DNA of 64,000 nucleotides from Acidobacteriota bacterium (GTDB lineage Bacteria; Acidobacteriota; Terriglobia; Bryobacterales; Bryobacteraceae): NCBI GenBank assembly GCA_016185425.1, contig JACPNQ010000034.1:434001-498000 (forward strand), read 5' to 3'. Below the pieces are notes generated by a model. That model searched no databases. It was given only the letters and a program-made list of their open reading frames with translations, and was not told the origin of the DNA. This document shows, piece after piece, positions 1 to 8,075 of the stretch. The position numbers and the translations under genes were made by a program. Within the stretch, counting starts at the first letter, position 1. Every line of letters begins with the position of its first letter.

Positions 1-62
1 TGTTCCACGTCCGGTTCGCCGTAATAAAGGAGCACCAGTTCGTCTTCTGTTACATGATCCAT
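1..62 (-). CDS. Anti-sigma factor N-terminus (partial, runs off the left edge)
   Basis: Only about 20 codons are visible, starting at an ATG whose first base is position 62. The peptide begins MDHVTEDELVLLYYGEPD, which matches the acidic start typical of short zf-HC2-type anti-sigma factors that bind and silence the ECF sigma encoded just upstream. It overlaps the last 13 bases of the sigma gene, a layout that usually couples translation of the two partners. The zinc-finger and any membrane segment would lie outside the window, so the assignment rests on the first residues and the position next to a sigma gene. Confidence 0.6.
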   Translation of the reverse strand, partial: MDHVTEDELVLLYYGEPDVE

Positions 63-655
63 AGTGTTATCACCACCACTCCAACCCAAGGCCCCAGCAC
101 GCGACGCAGTTTCTGCACGGCGCGGAAAATCGATTGCTTCGTCGCATTTTCGCTTAAGCCCAACTCGCGGGAAATGGTTTCGATGGCCATTCCCTCGTAA
201 TGCCGCAACGTAAACGCCGTTCGTTCCTGCAGGCTTAGTTGTGTCATCGTGCTGGCAATTAACTCGCCTATTCGCCTGCTGTTCGCCTCCCTGTCCGGCC
301 CGGGAGCTTCGCTCACGGCAACTGGCACCGTGCTTTCCTCTTCGTCCGAACTGACAAACCGCTTTCGCTTCCGGACTACGTCGAGCGCAAAATTCGCGGC
401 AATGGTTCCCACCCAGGTCGAGAAGCTCGCCCGCGATTCGTAGCGCCGGATTTCCCGGAATGCGCGCAAAAATGCCTCCTGTACCACCTCTTCGGCGTCG
501 GTTTCGTTCCCGGTAATGCGATACGCCAGCCGGAAGACACCCCGGCTGTGCCGCTCCACCAGCAGCTCAAACGCGTTCGCGTCACCCGCGATTACCCGGC
601 CAATTGCCGCCAGGTCCGTTTCTTCCATTCCCCAATTTAGACTCGGACGCCTCAT
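50..655 (-). CDS. ECF-family RNA polymerase sigma factor
   Basis: A 201-residue sigma-70 family protein that would redirect RNA polymerase to a stress or envelope regulon. Region 2 spans about residues 24-98 and carries the DAEEVVQEAFLRAFR core-binding helix and the WVGTIAANFALD segment of the -10 contact region. Region 4 spans about residues 138-188, with the helix-turn-helix IETISRELGLSENATKQ that reads the -35 box. A second ATG at 628 (MEETDLAAIG) fits ECF N-termini equally well, and neither start has a strong Shine-Dalgarno, so the N-terminus is uncertain by nine residues. The 3' end overlaps a presumed anti-sigma gene, and the gene diverges from murB. Confidence 0.9.
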   Translation of the reverse strand: MRRPSLNWGMEETDLAAIGRVIAGDANAFELLVERHSRGVFRLAYRITGNETDAEEVVQEAFLRAFREIRRYESRASFSTWVGTIAANFALDVVRKRKRFVSSDEEESTVPVAVSEAPGPDREANSRRIGELIASTMTQLSLQERTAFTLRHYEGMAIETISRELGLSENATKQSIFRAVQKLRRVLGPWVGVVVITLWIM

Positions 656-672
656 TCCGGTTAGCCTGATCT

Positions 673-1653
673 ATGATGACGCTTCCCCCAGAGGTCCAGC
701 GCCGCCTTTCCGAGGTGGCGGGGCTCCGTGTCTTGCCAGGCGCCGAATTGCGCCATCATACGCGTTTTCGATTGGGCGGCCCATGCTGGCTGCTGGCCGA
801 TGCGGAGGCTCCGCAGGCGTTCGAAGCCGCTTACCGGATACTGGCGGGATCGCAATTGCGGTGGACGTCGATTGGCCGGGGAACAAACCTGATCGTCAGC
901 GACGAAGGTTACTCCGGCGCCATTTTGCGCTATAGCGCGCACAGTTTAGAAACCGATGAGGACACGGTGATCGTCGATGCCGGGGCCGAGTTGAACGACT
1001 TGATCGACTTCGCGAACGCGCATTCGTTGGCTGGAATGGAAGCGATGGCGGGAATCCCTGGGTGGGTTGGCGCAGCGATCTATGGCAACGCGGGTGCGTA
1101 CGGGCAGTCGATCAACCAACGCGTCGAGTCGGTGCGTTACTTCGATGGCGGCTCCGTTGGTGAATGGTCGAACGAAGAGTGCGGGTTTCGCTACCGGCAT
1201 TCGCGATTCAAGGAGGACAAGCGGCTGCAGATTCTCTCGGCGCGGTTGCGGTTTCAACGCGGGGAGCAAGCGGCGCTTGAGGGAAAGTCGGCGCAGATTC
1301 GTGCGACGCGTGACGCGAAGTTCCCGCCGGCCATGGCCTGCGCCGGGAGCATCTTCAAGAACTATTTGTGGAAGGAGCTCCCGGAACAAGCCCGCGCGGC
1401 CGTGCCGCCGGACCGGATTATTGAGGGCAAGGTCCCGGCCGGCTGGTTCCTTGAGCAAATTGGCGCGAAGGGAATGCAAGTGGGCGGAATTCGCGTCGCC
1501 GATTATCACGCCAACTTGATCTACAACACCGGATCCGGTACCACCGCCGACCTCATCGCCCTCCTCACCACGCTAAAAACCCGTGCCAGGCACGAGTTTA
1601 ATCTCTCGCTCGAGGAGGAGGTGCAGTATGTCGGTTTTGAGGACGCTTCATGA
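673..1653 (+). CDS. murB: UDP-N-acetylenolpyruvoylglucosamine reductase MurB
   Basis: A 326-residue FAD enzyme that reduces UDP-GlcNAc-enolpyruvate to UDP-MurNAc with NADPH, the second committed step of cytosolic peptidoglycan precursor synthesis. The FAD-binding half is visible as HTRFRLGGPCWLLAD near residue 30, GRGTNLIVSD near 75 and GIPGWVGAAIYGNAGAYG near 125. The substrate half has GFRYRHSRFK, the catalytic-serine loop AGSIFKN near 222 and a terminal LEEEVQYVG that holds the conserved Glu. Its length agrees with the family. Two ATGs are adjacent (673 and 676). It usually sits in dcw-type clusters; here it stands apart and is followed, with a 4-base overlap, by an ankyrin gene. Confidence 0.95.
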   Translation: MMTLPPEVQRRLSEVAGLRVLPGAELRHHTRFRLGGPCWLLADAEAPQAFEAAYRILAGSQLRWTSIGRGTNLIVSDEGYSGAILRYSAHSLETDEDTVIVDAGAELNDLIDFANAHSLAGMEAMAGIPGWVGAAIYGNAGAYGQSINQRVESVRYFDGGSVGEWSNEECGFRYRHSRFKEDKRLQILSARLRFQRGEQAALEGKSAQIRATRDAKFPPAMACAGSIFKNYLWKELPEQARAAVPPDRIIEGKVPAGWFLEQIGAKGMQVGGIRVADYHANLIYNTGSGTTADLIALLTTLKTRARHEFNLSLEEEVQYVGFEDAS

Positions 1654-2399
1654 TCGAGATTACTATCGCCGCGGCTGACATCGGCGCACTGAGCGACCTA
1701 CTCACCACCGATCCGTCCGCGGCTACCGAAGGCCTCGTTCAGCTCTGTATCGATCCGCCGAAAGCCGATTCCGGCACGCTGCGGCGCCTGACCGAAATAC
1801 TCCTCAACGCGGGCGCCAACCCCAACCACCACGAAACCCTCTATCATGCCTGCGAGCACGCCAATCACGCCATTCTGGAGGCTTTGCTCGCTTCCCCGAA
1901 ACTCGAACCGCCGTGGCTCAGCTATTGTCTGCTGCACAAACTCGACCAGGACGATCTCGACGGGGTGCGCAAGATGCTCCAACGCGGTGCCGATCCCAAT
2001 CTCCGCTCCCGCCAGGGAGACCGTGAGATGAGTCTCCATCATGCGATTCGACGTGGCCGCGACACGGCGGCGCTCGACCTCTTACTGAGCTTCGGAGCGC
2101 GTGCGGACATCATCAACATCCACAACCACACTGCCCGGCGGCAGGCCATTCGATTCGGCCGCACCGAATTGGGATTCGCCGCGCCTGAAGCCACCGCGCT
2201 GGATCATTGGTTGTTCCGACTCTGGCACGGACCGGCGTCTGTTCCACCGCCCGAGGCTCTCGGCAAGCAGGAGATGCGGCTGCTCGACGAAGCTGCTCGA
2301 ATGGGACGTCACGACGCCGTGCAAAACATGTTGGGCGCCGGATTCACGCAAGCACCTTGCGAACCACTTCCCCCCGGACCCCCGTTAACCGCTGATTGA
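1650..2399 (+). CDS. Ankyrin-repeat protein
   Basis: A 249-residue protein without signal peptide or membrane segment, made mostly of ankyrin-like helical pairs. Repeats are recognisable at LTEILLNAGANPNHHETLYHACEHANHAILEALL (split across about residues 45-80), VRKMLQRGADPNLRSRQGD near 105-123, LHHAIRRGRDTAALDLLLSFGARAD near 128-152, and a last one near AARMGRHDAVQNMLGAGF. Ankyrin folds mediate protein-protein contacts, but the partner is unknown. Its ATG overlaps the murB stop (ATGA), so translation is probably coupled to murB. The 3' end overlaps the convergent DUF1501 gene by 56 bases. Confidence 0.85.
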   Translation: MIEITIAAADIGALSDLLTTDPSAATEGLVQLCIDPPKADSGTLRRLTEILLNAGANPNHHETLYHACEHANHAILEALLASPKLEPPWLSYCLLHKLDQDDLDGVRKMLQRGADPNLRSRQGDREMSLHHAIRRGRDTAALDLLLSFGARADIINIHNHTARRQAIRFGRTELGFAAPEATALDHWLFRLWHGPASVPPPEALGKQEMRLLDEAARMGRHDAVQNMLGAGFTQAPCEPLPPGPPLTAD

Positions 2400-3756
2400 A
2401 GCCCTGGTAGAAATACGTCAATTTGGTGTGGTCGAGACCCAGCAGGTGCAGCAGCGTCGCGTGCAGATCGGACACGTGCACGCGATCTTCAACGGCGGCG
2501 AAGCCGAGATCGTCGGTGGCCCCTATCGCCTGCCCGCCCCTTATTCCCGCGCCCGCCAGCCACATCGAGAAGCCGTGCCAATCGTGATCGCGGCCCGGCT
2601 TGCCCACGCCCTCGCTCGTTGGCGTGCGGCCGAATTCGCCTCCCCAGAGAATCAGCGTCTCATCCCACAGACCGCTCGCCTTCAGGTCCTCCATGAAGGC
2701 AGCGATCGGCTTGTCCGTTTCGCCCGCGTGCAGCCGGTGGTTCGTAATGCAGTCGTTGTGCCCGTCCCACGTGTCTTCAATATGCCCGCCGCCGGAATAG
2801 AGCTGTACGAATCGCACGCCTTTCTCCAGAAGCCGCCGGGTCATCAGGCATTTGCGGCCAAAGTCGGCTGTCAACTTGTCGTCGAGCCCATACCGTTCGC
2901 GCGTGGAGGCCGACTCGTTCGAGAGGTCGACGACCGCCGCTGCTTCCGACTGCATGCGATATGCCAACTCGTAGGAGGCGATGCGCGCCGAAAGCTCCGA
3001 CTCCCCGGCATGTGCCGTAAGGTGCTCCTCGTTCAGCTTCTTCAGCAAGTCGAGCGATTGGCGCTGCGTCCGGTCATCCACACCGGCCGGTGGTTTCAGA
3101 TCCAATAGCGGCGCGGCGCCCGAGCGGAAGAGCGTGCCCTGGTAGGCGGCCGGCATGTACCCGGCAGTCCAATTGGACGCGCTGCCGATCGGCCCGCCCC
3201 GAGGATCGGTCATGACAACGAATGCGGGGAGGCTTTGGTTATCGGTGCCGAGCCCATAGGTCACCCACGCGCCCGCGCTCGGCTTACCAAGAAAGATGCT
3301 GCCTGTATTCATTTGCAGGCAGCCCGATGCGTGGGCGGCCGTGTCGGTATACATCGAGCGGATGACGCATAAATCGTCCGCGAACTTCGAGGTGTGCGGG
3401 AACAGATCGCTGATCATCAACCCGCTCTTCCCGCGCGGCTTGAATTCGAACGGCGACTGCATCAGATAGCCGATCGGCCGCCCGTTGGATCCCACGGTAA
3501 GCGGCCCTTTGTACGGCTGGCCGTTCCGCCTGGAGAGCTCGGGTTTATAGTCGAACGTATCCACCTGGCTGGGCGCGCCGTTCATGAAGAGGAACACCGC
3601 CCGCTTCGCTTTTGCCGCGAAGTGAGGCGGTTTTGGAGCGAGAATGCCGTTCGCCGAAACAAGTCCGTCCCGCGTCAGCAGATCCATCAGCGCGATGCCC
3701 GCAAACCCGCCGCCCGTCTGCCAGATAAAGTCTCGCCGTGTCCTTCTAATTCGCAT
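2344..3756 (-). CDS. DUF1501 family protein, Tat-exported
   Basis: About 470 residues of the DUF1501 family, which has an alkaline-phosphatase/sulfatase-like fold and is abundant in planctomycetes and acidobacteria. The N-terminus RRTRRDFIWQTGGGFAG is a twin-arginine signal. Family landmarks follow: KAKRAVFLFMNGAPSQVDTFDYKP, GLMISDLFPHTSKFADDLCVIRSM, HASGCLQMNTG, and the C-terminal LILWGGEFGRTPTSEG with GRDHDWHGFSMWLAGAGIRGG. I chose the ATG at 3756 over an in-frame TTG at 3762. The start overlaps the end of the PSCyt1/DUF1549/DUF1553 gene, its usual partner, so the two are surely co-translated. The biochemical role of the pair is not established. Confidence 0.9.
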   Translation of the reverse strand: MRIRRTRRDFIWQTGGGFAGIALMDLLTRDGLVSANGILAPKPPHFAAKAKRAVFLFMNGAPSQVDTFDYKPELSRRNGQPYKGPLTVGSNGRPIGYLMQSPFEFKPRGKSGLMISDLFPHTSKFADDLCVIRSMYTDTAAHASGCLQMNTGSIFLGKPSAGAWVTYGLGTDNQSLPAFVVMTDPRGGPIGSASNWTAGYMPAAYQGTLFRSGAAPLLDLKPPAGVDDRTQRQSLDLLKKLNEEHLTAHAGESELSARIASYELAYRMQSEAAAVVDLSNESASTRERYGLDDKLTADFGRKCLMTRRLLEKGVRFVQLYSGGGHIEDTWDGHNDCITNHRLHAGETDKPIAAFMEDLKASGLWDETLILWGGEFGRTPTSEGVGKPGRDHDWHGFSMWLAGAGIRGGQAIGATDDLGFAAVEDRVHVSDLHATLLHLLGLDHTKLTYFYQGFNQRLTGVRGEVVRKVLA

Positions 3757-6124
3757 AGGCAAACTCGTTCAGGTTCAGTATGACGCGGCACATCTCCTCC
3801 AGCGATCCCGATTGCAGGAACGAGAGCATCGCGTCCGTTTCCGCGGGTTTCGGGCGCCGTGCCAGTGCCAGGCGATAAGCCAGCTCAATCTGCGCGGACG
3901 GCTTGGCGCCGGCCTCATCCCTCAGTCGAGCAGCGAAATACCGCGCCTGTCGATTCACGAAGTCGCCATTGAAGAGTTGCAGCGCCTGGGGTGCGACCGA
4001 TGTTGTTTGCCGTTTGGCGGAGGGACGCGCCGTGTCGCAAAGGTCGAGAACCTCCATCAACGGAACCAGCAGGGAACGTTTCACGATGTAATAGATCGCA
4101 CGCCGCGAGGCCTTGTTTTCGTCATCGAACGGAGGCCAGATCTTGTCCGGATCGCTCGACCCTTCAAGCGCCTCCTTCTGCATCTTGGGGTAGACGAACT
4201 CGCCGTAGAGTTTCCGATTCAAGCGGCCGCTCACTGCCAGAGCGGAATCAAGAATCGCTTCTGCTTCCAGTCTGCGATATGGCATCCGCCACAGCAGGCG
4301 ATTCTCCGGATCTTGCGCCGTGTAGGCCACGTTACCGGTTTTGGCCATGCGATAGGTATTGCTGTTCATGATCAACGCGTTCAACTTCTTCAACGACCAT
4401 CCGTTGTCCATGAACCAAACGGCCAGCCAGTCGATCAACTCCCGATGCGATGGCTTGTCGCCCATGACGCCAAAATCGTTCGCCGTTCGTACAATGCCAT
4501 CGCCAAAATGCCACTGCCAGGCACGGTTGACGATGACGCGCGCCGTGAGAGGATTCTCTCTTGAGGCGACCCACTTCGCCAAACCCAACCGGCGTCCGCT
4601 GCTACGTGCGCCGGCCGCTACAAAAGCAGGTTGCTCTTTCGTCAACACGGCGGGGACCAGCGGTGGCACTTCCGGACCGGGTGACGATGCCTTGCCGCGA
4701 ATCAGAATGTGCGCCGGTTTTGGCGGCGCCGAGCGCTCTTCCATGAAATAGCCGCGCGGAAGATCCGGAACGTCCTGCTTCAGGATTGCAACGTCCCGCT
4801 CTCCCGCCAACTCCGCTAGCTCAGCGTCCAGCGCCTTCTGGAAATCCTTCACCAGTTTCCTAGCCGCGTCGTCCCGGTCCTTGGGGGCTTGTAGGAATGC
4901 CGCCCGTGCCTCCGGCGGTAATGCGCTGTGCGTTGCAAATCGCAGGTGCTTCTCGCGCATCTCCGCCCGGAGTGCCGCAATCTTCTCCTCCCGCTCATTG
5001 AAGCGATCGATTTCCGCCCACGTCCCAACCGGCCGATCGAGTTCGGTTCGCCCATTCCGCGTCCGCTCCAAACCGTTAAAGATGGCGATCATCCCGTAGT
5101 AGTCGCGCGTCGTGAGCGGCTCAAACTTATGGTTGTGGCAACGGGCACAAGCGAGGGTCATCCCCAGGAACGCTTGCGATGTCGTGTTCAAAATATCGTC
5201 GAGCTGATCAAATCGATCTTCCGCCGCGTCGGCGGGCTCATCGTCCCACGGCCCCAGGCGGCCGTACCCGGTCGCGATCAGCGTTTCCGCATTCGCGTCA
5301 GGCACTTCGTCGCCCGCAAGCTGCTCGATGACGAAACGGTTGAATGGCTTATCCGCATTCAACGACTGAATGACGTAATCGCGAAACTTCCAACCCTGCG
5401 GTTTGATCGCGTCGCGCTCGTAACCGTTCGTATCGCCATACCGCACAACGTCCAGCCAGTGGCGAGCCCACCGTTCGCCGTACTCCGGCTTGGCGAGCAG
5501 CGCGTTGACCAGCCCGTCCCAATCTCCGCGGAACCCATCCTGCTCTGCAATGGTTGGTGGCAGCCCCGTCACGTCAAGGTACATGCGACGCAGCAGATCC
5601 TCGTCCGCCGCGCGCGCCGCGGGACGCCAACCCGTCGCCTCCAGTTTTGCCAGCACGAACGCGTCGATAGGATTACGCACCCATGCCTTGTCCTTCACCG
5701 CTGGAACATTCGGCAGGCGCGGCGCATGGAACGCCCAGTGTGCGAACCGCGGGTCGGCGGCCGCTGGCGCAGTGGCCGTAGCCCCAGCGCCCGGCCACAC
5801 CGCGCCATCGTCAATCCATTCCTTCAGTACGGCGATCTCCGCCGCCGTCAAGCGCGGTCCGGCGGGAGGCATGACAAGCTTCGCGTCGCTGCCGCTGACA
5901 TAACGGATCATCAGGCTTGCGCCGCTCTTCCCAGGTTCAATCGCGGGCACGCCGCTCTCACCGCCGCGCAGCATGTCCGCGCGACGGTCCAGCCGCAGTT
6001 TGCTCATCTGCATAGCTGGTCCGTGGCATCCGAAACACCGCTTCGCCAGCAAAGGCCGGACGTCCTTCTCAAAGTCCGCGGCGGCGGCAGAGAGGAGCAG
6101 GGCGAATCCGGCGGCGGCGCGCAT
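3746..6124 (-). CDS. PSCyt1-DUF1549-DUF1553 cytochrome-like protein
   Basis: A 792-residue secreted protein. After a short signal peptide (MRAAAGFALLLSAAAA) comes a planctomycete-type cytochrome module with CFGCH at residues 30-34, then DUF1549 (FVLAKLEATGWRPA, LRRMYLDVTGLPPT, WARHWLDVVRYGDTNGYERD, FNRFVIEQLAGDE, CARCHNHKFEPL) and DUF1553 (NPLTARVIVNRAWQWHFGDGIV, PSHRELIDWLA, SNTYRM, RPSAKRQTTSVAPQALQLFN). The start at 6124 is supported by a GGAGAAG Shine-Dalgarno lying over the end of the previous gene; an upstream in-frame extension has no signal-like features. Its stop overlaps the DUF1501 start. The covalent haem motif suggests periplasmic electron transfer or binding, but no substrate is known. 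Confidence 0.92.
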   Translation of the reverse strand: MRAAAGFALLLSAAAADFEKDVRPLLAKRCFGCHGPAMQMSKLRLDRRADMLRGGESGVPAIEPGKSGASLMIRYVSGSDAKLVMPPAGPRLTAAEIAVLKEWIDDGAVWPGAGATATAPAAADPRFAHWAFHAPRLPNVPAVKDKAWVRNPIDAFVLAKLEATGWRPAARAADEDLLRRMYLDVTGLPPTIAEQDGFRGDWDGLVNALLAKPEYGERWARHWLDVVRYGDTNGYERDAIKPQGWKFRDYVIQSLNADKPFNRFVIEQLAGDEVPDANAETLIATGYGRLGPWDDEPADAAEDRFDQLDDILNTTSQAFLGMTLACARCHNHKFEPLTTRDYYGMIAIFNGLERTRNGRTELDRPVGTWAEIDRFNEREEKIAALRAEMREKHLRFATHSALPPEARAAFLQAPKDRDDAARKLVKDFQKALDAELAELAGERDVAILKQDVPDLPRGYFMEERSAPPKPAHILIRGKASSPGPEVPPLVPAVLTKEQPAFVAAGARSSGRRLGLAKWVASRENPLTARVIVNRAWQWHFGDGIVRTANDFGVMGDKPSHRELIDWLAVWFMDNGWSLKKLNALIMNSNTYRMAKTGNVAYTAQDPENRLLWRMPYRRLEAEAILDSALAVSGRLNRKLYGEFVYPKMQKEALEGSSDPDKIWPPFDDENKASRRAIYYIVKRSLLVPLMEVLDLCDTARPSAKRQTTSVAPQALQLFNGDFVNRQARYFAARLRDEAGAKPSAQIELAYRLALARRPKPAETDAMLSFLQSGSLEEMCRVILNLNEFAYAN

Positions 6125-6129
6125 GAGTG

Positions 6130-7362
6130 TCACTTCTCCACGGCAGCAATCACCATCTGCAACGTCTTCCCGGTGGAATCCCCAGCGGGCGTAGCCTTCC
6201 AATTGGCCCGCGATCCATCGTACGTGTATTTCACCGGTAGCCGCGTCAATGCCGGATCGTACTGCCCTTCTGTGCCGCCCATCTTGTAAATCACCATATC
6301 GAGCGACGGCACGACATAGATCACATACCCGCCCGAGCCGCCCTTCCAGAATGCATCCTTCGGCACGCCGGCATAGTGTCCGTCTTCATTGACGTTGAAG
6401 TTGAACGAATGCGTGTAGTGCGGGTTATATTTCACGGATCGGCCGCACATCTTCGCGAACTCCGCGGGCAGAATTTGCTCCTTTCCCCAGCGGCCTTCGT
6501 GCAGCATCAGGTACGCAAACCGCAGCACATCCGTTGCGCGCACGGCAATGCTGCCGCCTCCCGGTGTGTGGAACATGCGGCCATCGGCGTCGATGCCGCT
6601 CTTGAGTTTTGGCCGGTACATCGCGTAGCCCCATGTGCCGAACCCAAGCGGTCCGGTGAGCCGTTTCCTCATGTACTCTTCCATCTCCATGCCCATCGTT
6701 CGCCGCACAATGATTGCCGGGATGTGGCTGGAGGATGTGGCGTAGGAATAGCACTCCCCGGGGGCGCACCACAGCGACTGCTTCAGCGCGAACTCATCGG
6801 TGGTCGACCACGGACCGTTATCGATAGTAGGGTTCTCCCACTCCTGTTTCACACCCTTCACGTACACAGGGTTTGTGCCGCGTATTCCGGCCGACATCGA
6901 CAGCACCTGGCCGAGCGAGATCTCCGCCTTTCTCGGATCGTCGAGGGGGAATATCTCCGCCGGCATAAACTTCGGCGTGAACACCTTTTCGTCAAGTCCG
7001 TTCGGGAAGAGTTGCGGCTTGTCCTGCATCATCATGCCTACTGCCACGCTGGTAAATGCCTTGCCGCAGGACGCCAGCTCCGGCAGCGCCTCACGGTTCC
7101 CGCGCCCGAAATACTTCTCGTAGACCAGATAGCCGTGACGCACCACCAGCAATCCGCCGTGCTGACTGGTCTTCTGCGCATAATCGAACGCCTCGTCCAG
7201 TTTGGCCACGTCGAGACCGGTGGTTTTCTTGACCTTCGCCGCGTCCTTCAGCGTTCGCCATCCACCTTTGCTGTCGGGAGGCGGGAAGTAGTCTTCCCCA
7301 AAACCAAGTCCGCTAATCGCAATCGCGAGAATGATGAGGCGTGTCAACACGCCACTCATCAT
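6130..7362 (-). CDS. Serine hydrolase, beta-lactamase (class C/PBP-like) family
   Basis: A 410-residue exported protein with a hydrophobic leader (residues 4-22). The active-site S-x-x-K is S98-C-G-K101 inside LPELASCGKAFTSVAVG, and a Tyr-x-x motif equivalent is CYSYATSSSH, followed by the GGSGGYVIYVVPSLDMVIYKMGG end segment typical of the family. Members act as esterases, peptidases or D-amino-acid hydrolases, and true beta-lactamase activity is rare. It lies 10 bases after a secreted unknown and 5 bases before the cytochrome-like gene, whose Shine-Dalgarno it contains, so all four genes from 7984 to 2344 look like one transcript. Confidence 0.88.
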   Translation of the reverse strand: MMSGVLTRLIILAIAISGLGFGEDYFPPPDSKGGWRTLKDAAKVKKTTGLDVAKLDEAFDYAQKTSQHGGLLVVRHGYLVYEKYFGRGNREALPELASCGKAFTSVAVGMMMQDKPQLFPNGLDEKVFTPKFMPAEIFPLDDPRKAEISLGQVLSMSAGIRGTNPVYVKGVKQEWENPTIDNGPWSTTDEFALKQSLWCAPGECYSYATSSSHIPAIIVRRTMGMEMEEYMRKRLTGPLGFGTWGYAMYRPKLKSGIDADGRMFHTPGGGSIAVRATDVLRFAYLMLHEGRWGKEQILPAEFAKMCGRSVKYNPHYTHSFNFNVNEDGHYAGVPKDAFWKGGSGGYVIYVVPSLDMVIYKMGGTEGQYDPALTRLPVKYTYDGSRANWKATPAGDSTGKTLQMVIAAVEK

Positions 7363-7372
7363 ATATCGCTCG

Positions 7373-7984
7373 TTACAGGGCCGGCTTGCCCCGGTACATC
7401 ATCTCCTTTTCGACGAACCGGGCCTTGATCGACAGCGTTCCGAAGTTCGTCTCGAATAGCCATTCCTTGTCTCCGGCGGCGGCCCGCGCGCGCCCGCCGA
7501 AGACGAAATACATCATGCCGGTTTTGGGGTCGCGCAATACAAGATCCGGATTCAAGGCCGTCTTGCCCTTTGCCTGCAGAGAGGTCGAATGGAGCAGCTC
7601 TTCGTCTTTCTCCGCGCTCCCCGGTTCGGCCAACGCGCCGGTCATGGTTACACTAATCACCAGATGCCCCGAGGCGGTTTCCGGCAGTTCGTTTTTGGCC
7701 GCCGCCCGAACCGGCGCCGCGGACTCCCAGCGCACCAGCGTTTGCAGCGCGGGCGCGTCGGTTCCGATTCCCAACTGACGTTTGCCAATCACTCCGTAGT
7801 ACCGCGACGAACCGCCGGCGCCCTTCGACATGTCGAGCGCCGCTCCTGAAGGCTTCGCCCACGGCGAGTGGCTCAGCAACTGCTCACGCTCCTGGGGCGT
7901 CCACTCCTCCGCCTTCTTGTCATTCCAGAACTCGCCCGCGGCGAGCGTCAGCGTGGCGGCGAGAGATAAAACGGCGCGGTACAT
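7373..7984 (-). CDS. Secreted conserved hypothetical protein (SPWA motif type)
   Basis: A 203-residue protein starting at an ATG (7984) that leads directly into a signal peptide (MYRAVLSLAATLTLAAG); a longer in-frame extension upstream looks non-coding. The mature start EFWNDKKAEEWTPQEREQLLSHSPWAK is a pattern I associate with uncharacterised acidobacterial secreted proteins. The rest alternates beta-rich segments such as GHLVISVTMTGAL and KTGMMYFVFGGRAR and ends with a segment on protein stability or binding that I cannot assign. No catalytic motif is visible. It is the first gene of the operon that ends with DUF1501 and diverges from glnS across 91 bases. Confidence 0.8.
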   Translation of the reverse strand: MYRAVLSLAATLTLAAGEFWNDKKAEEWTPQEREQLLSHSPWAKPSGAALDMSKGAGGSSRYYGVIGKRQLGIGTDAPALQTLVRWESAAPVRAAAKNELPETASGHLVISVTMTGALAEPGSAEKDEELLHSTSLQAKGKTALNPDLVLRDPKTGMMYFVFGGRARAAAGDKEWLFETNFGTLSIKARFVEKEMMYRGKPAL

Positions 7985-8075
7985 CCACTTCCAGCAATAC
8001 CGCGGATCGCGCTGGTGGAGCAATCCCGGGCGCAATCGGCATGTCCGTCAGAACCGCCCGTTTATACTGGAATTT

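Noticed and set aside
3644..6289. Long plus-strand open frames (up to 453 codons) across the cytochrome-like and DUF1501 genes
   Set aside because: They are antisense shadows in high-GC coding DNA; the minus-strand frames hold all family motifs, and the plus-strand products have Arg/His-rich shadow composition.
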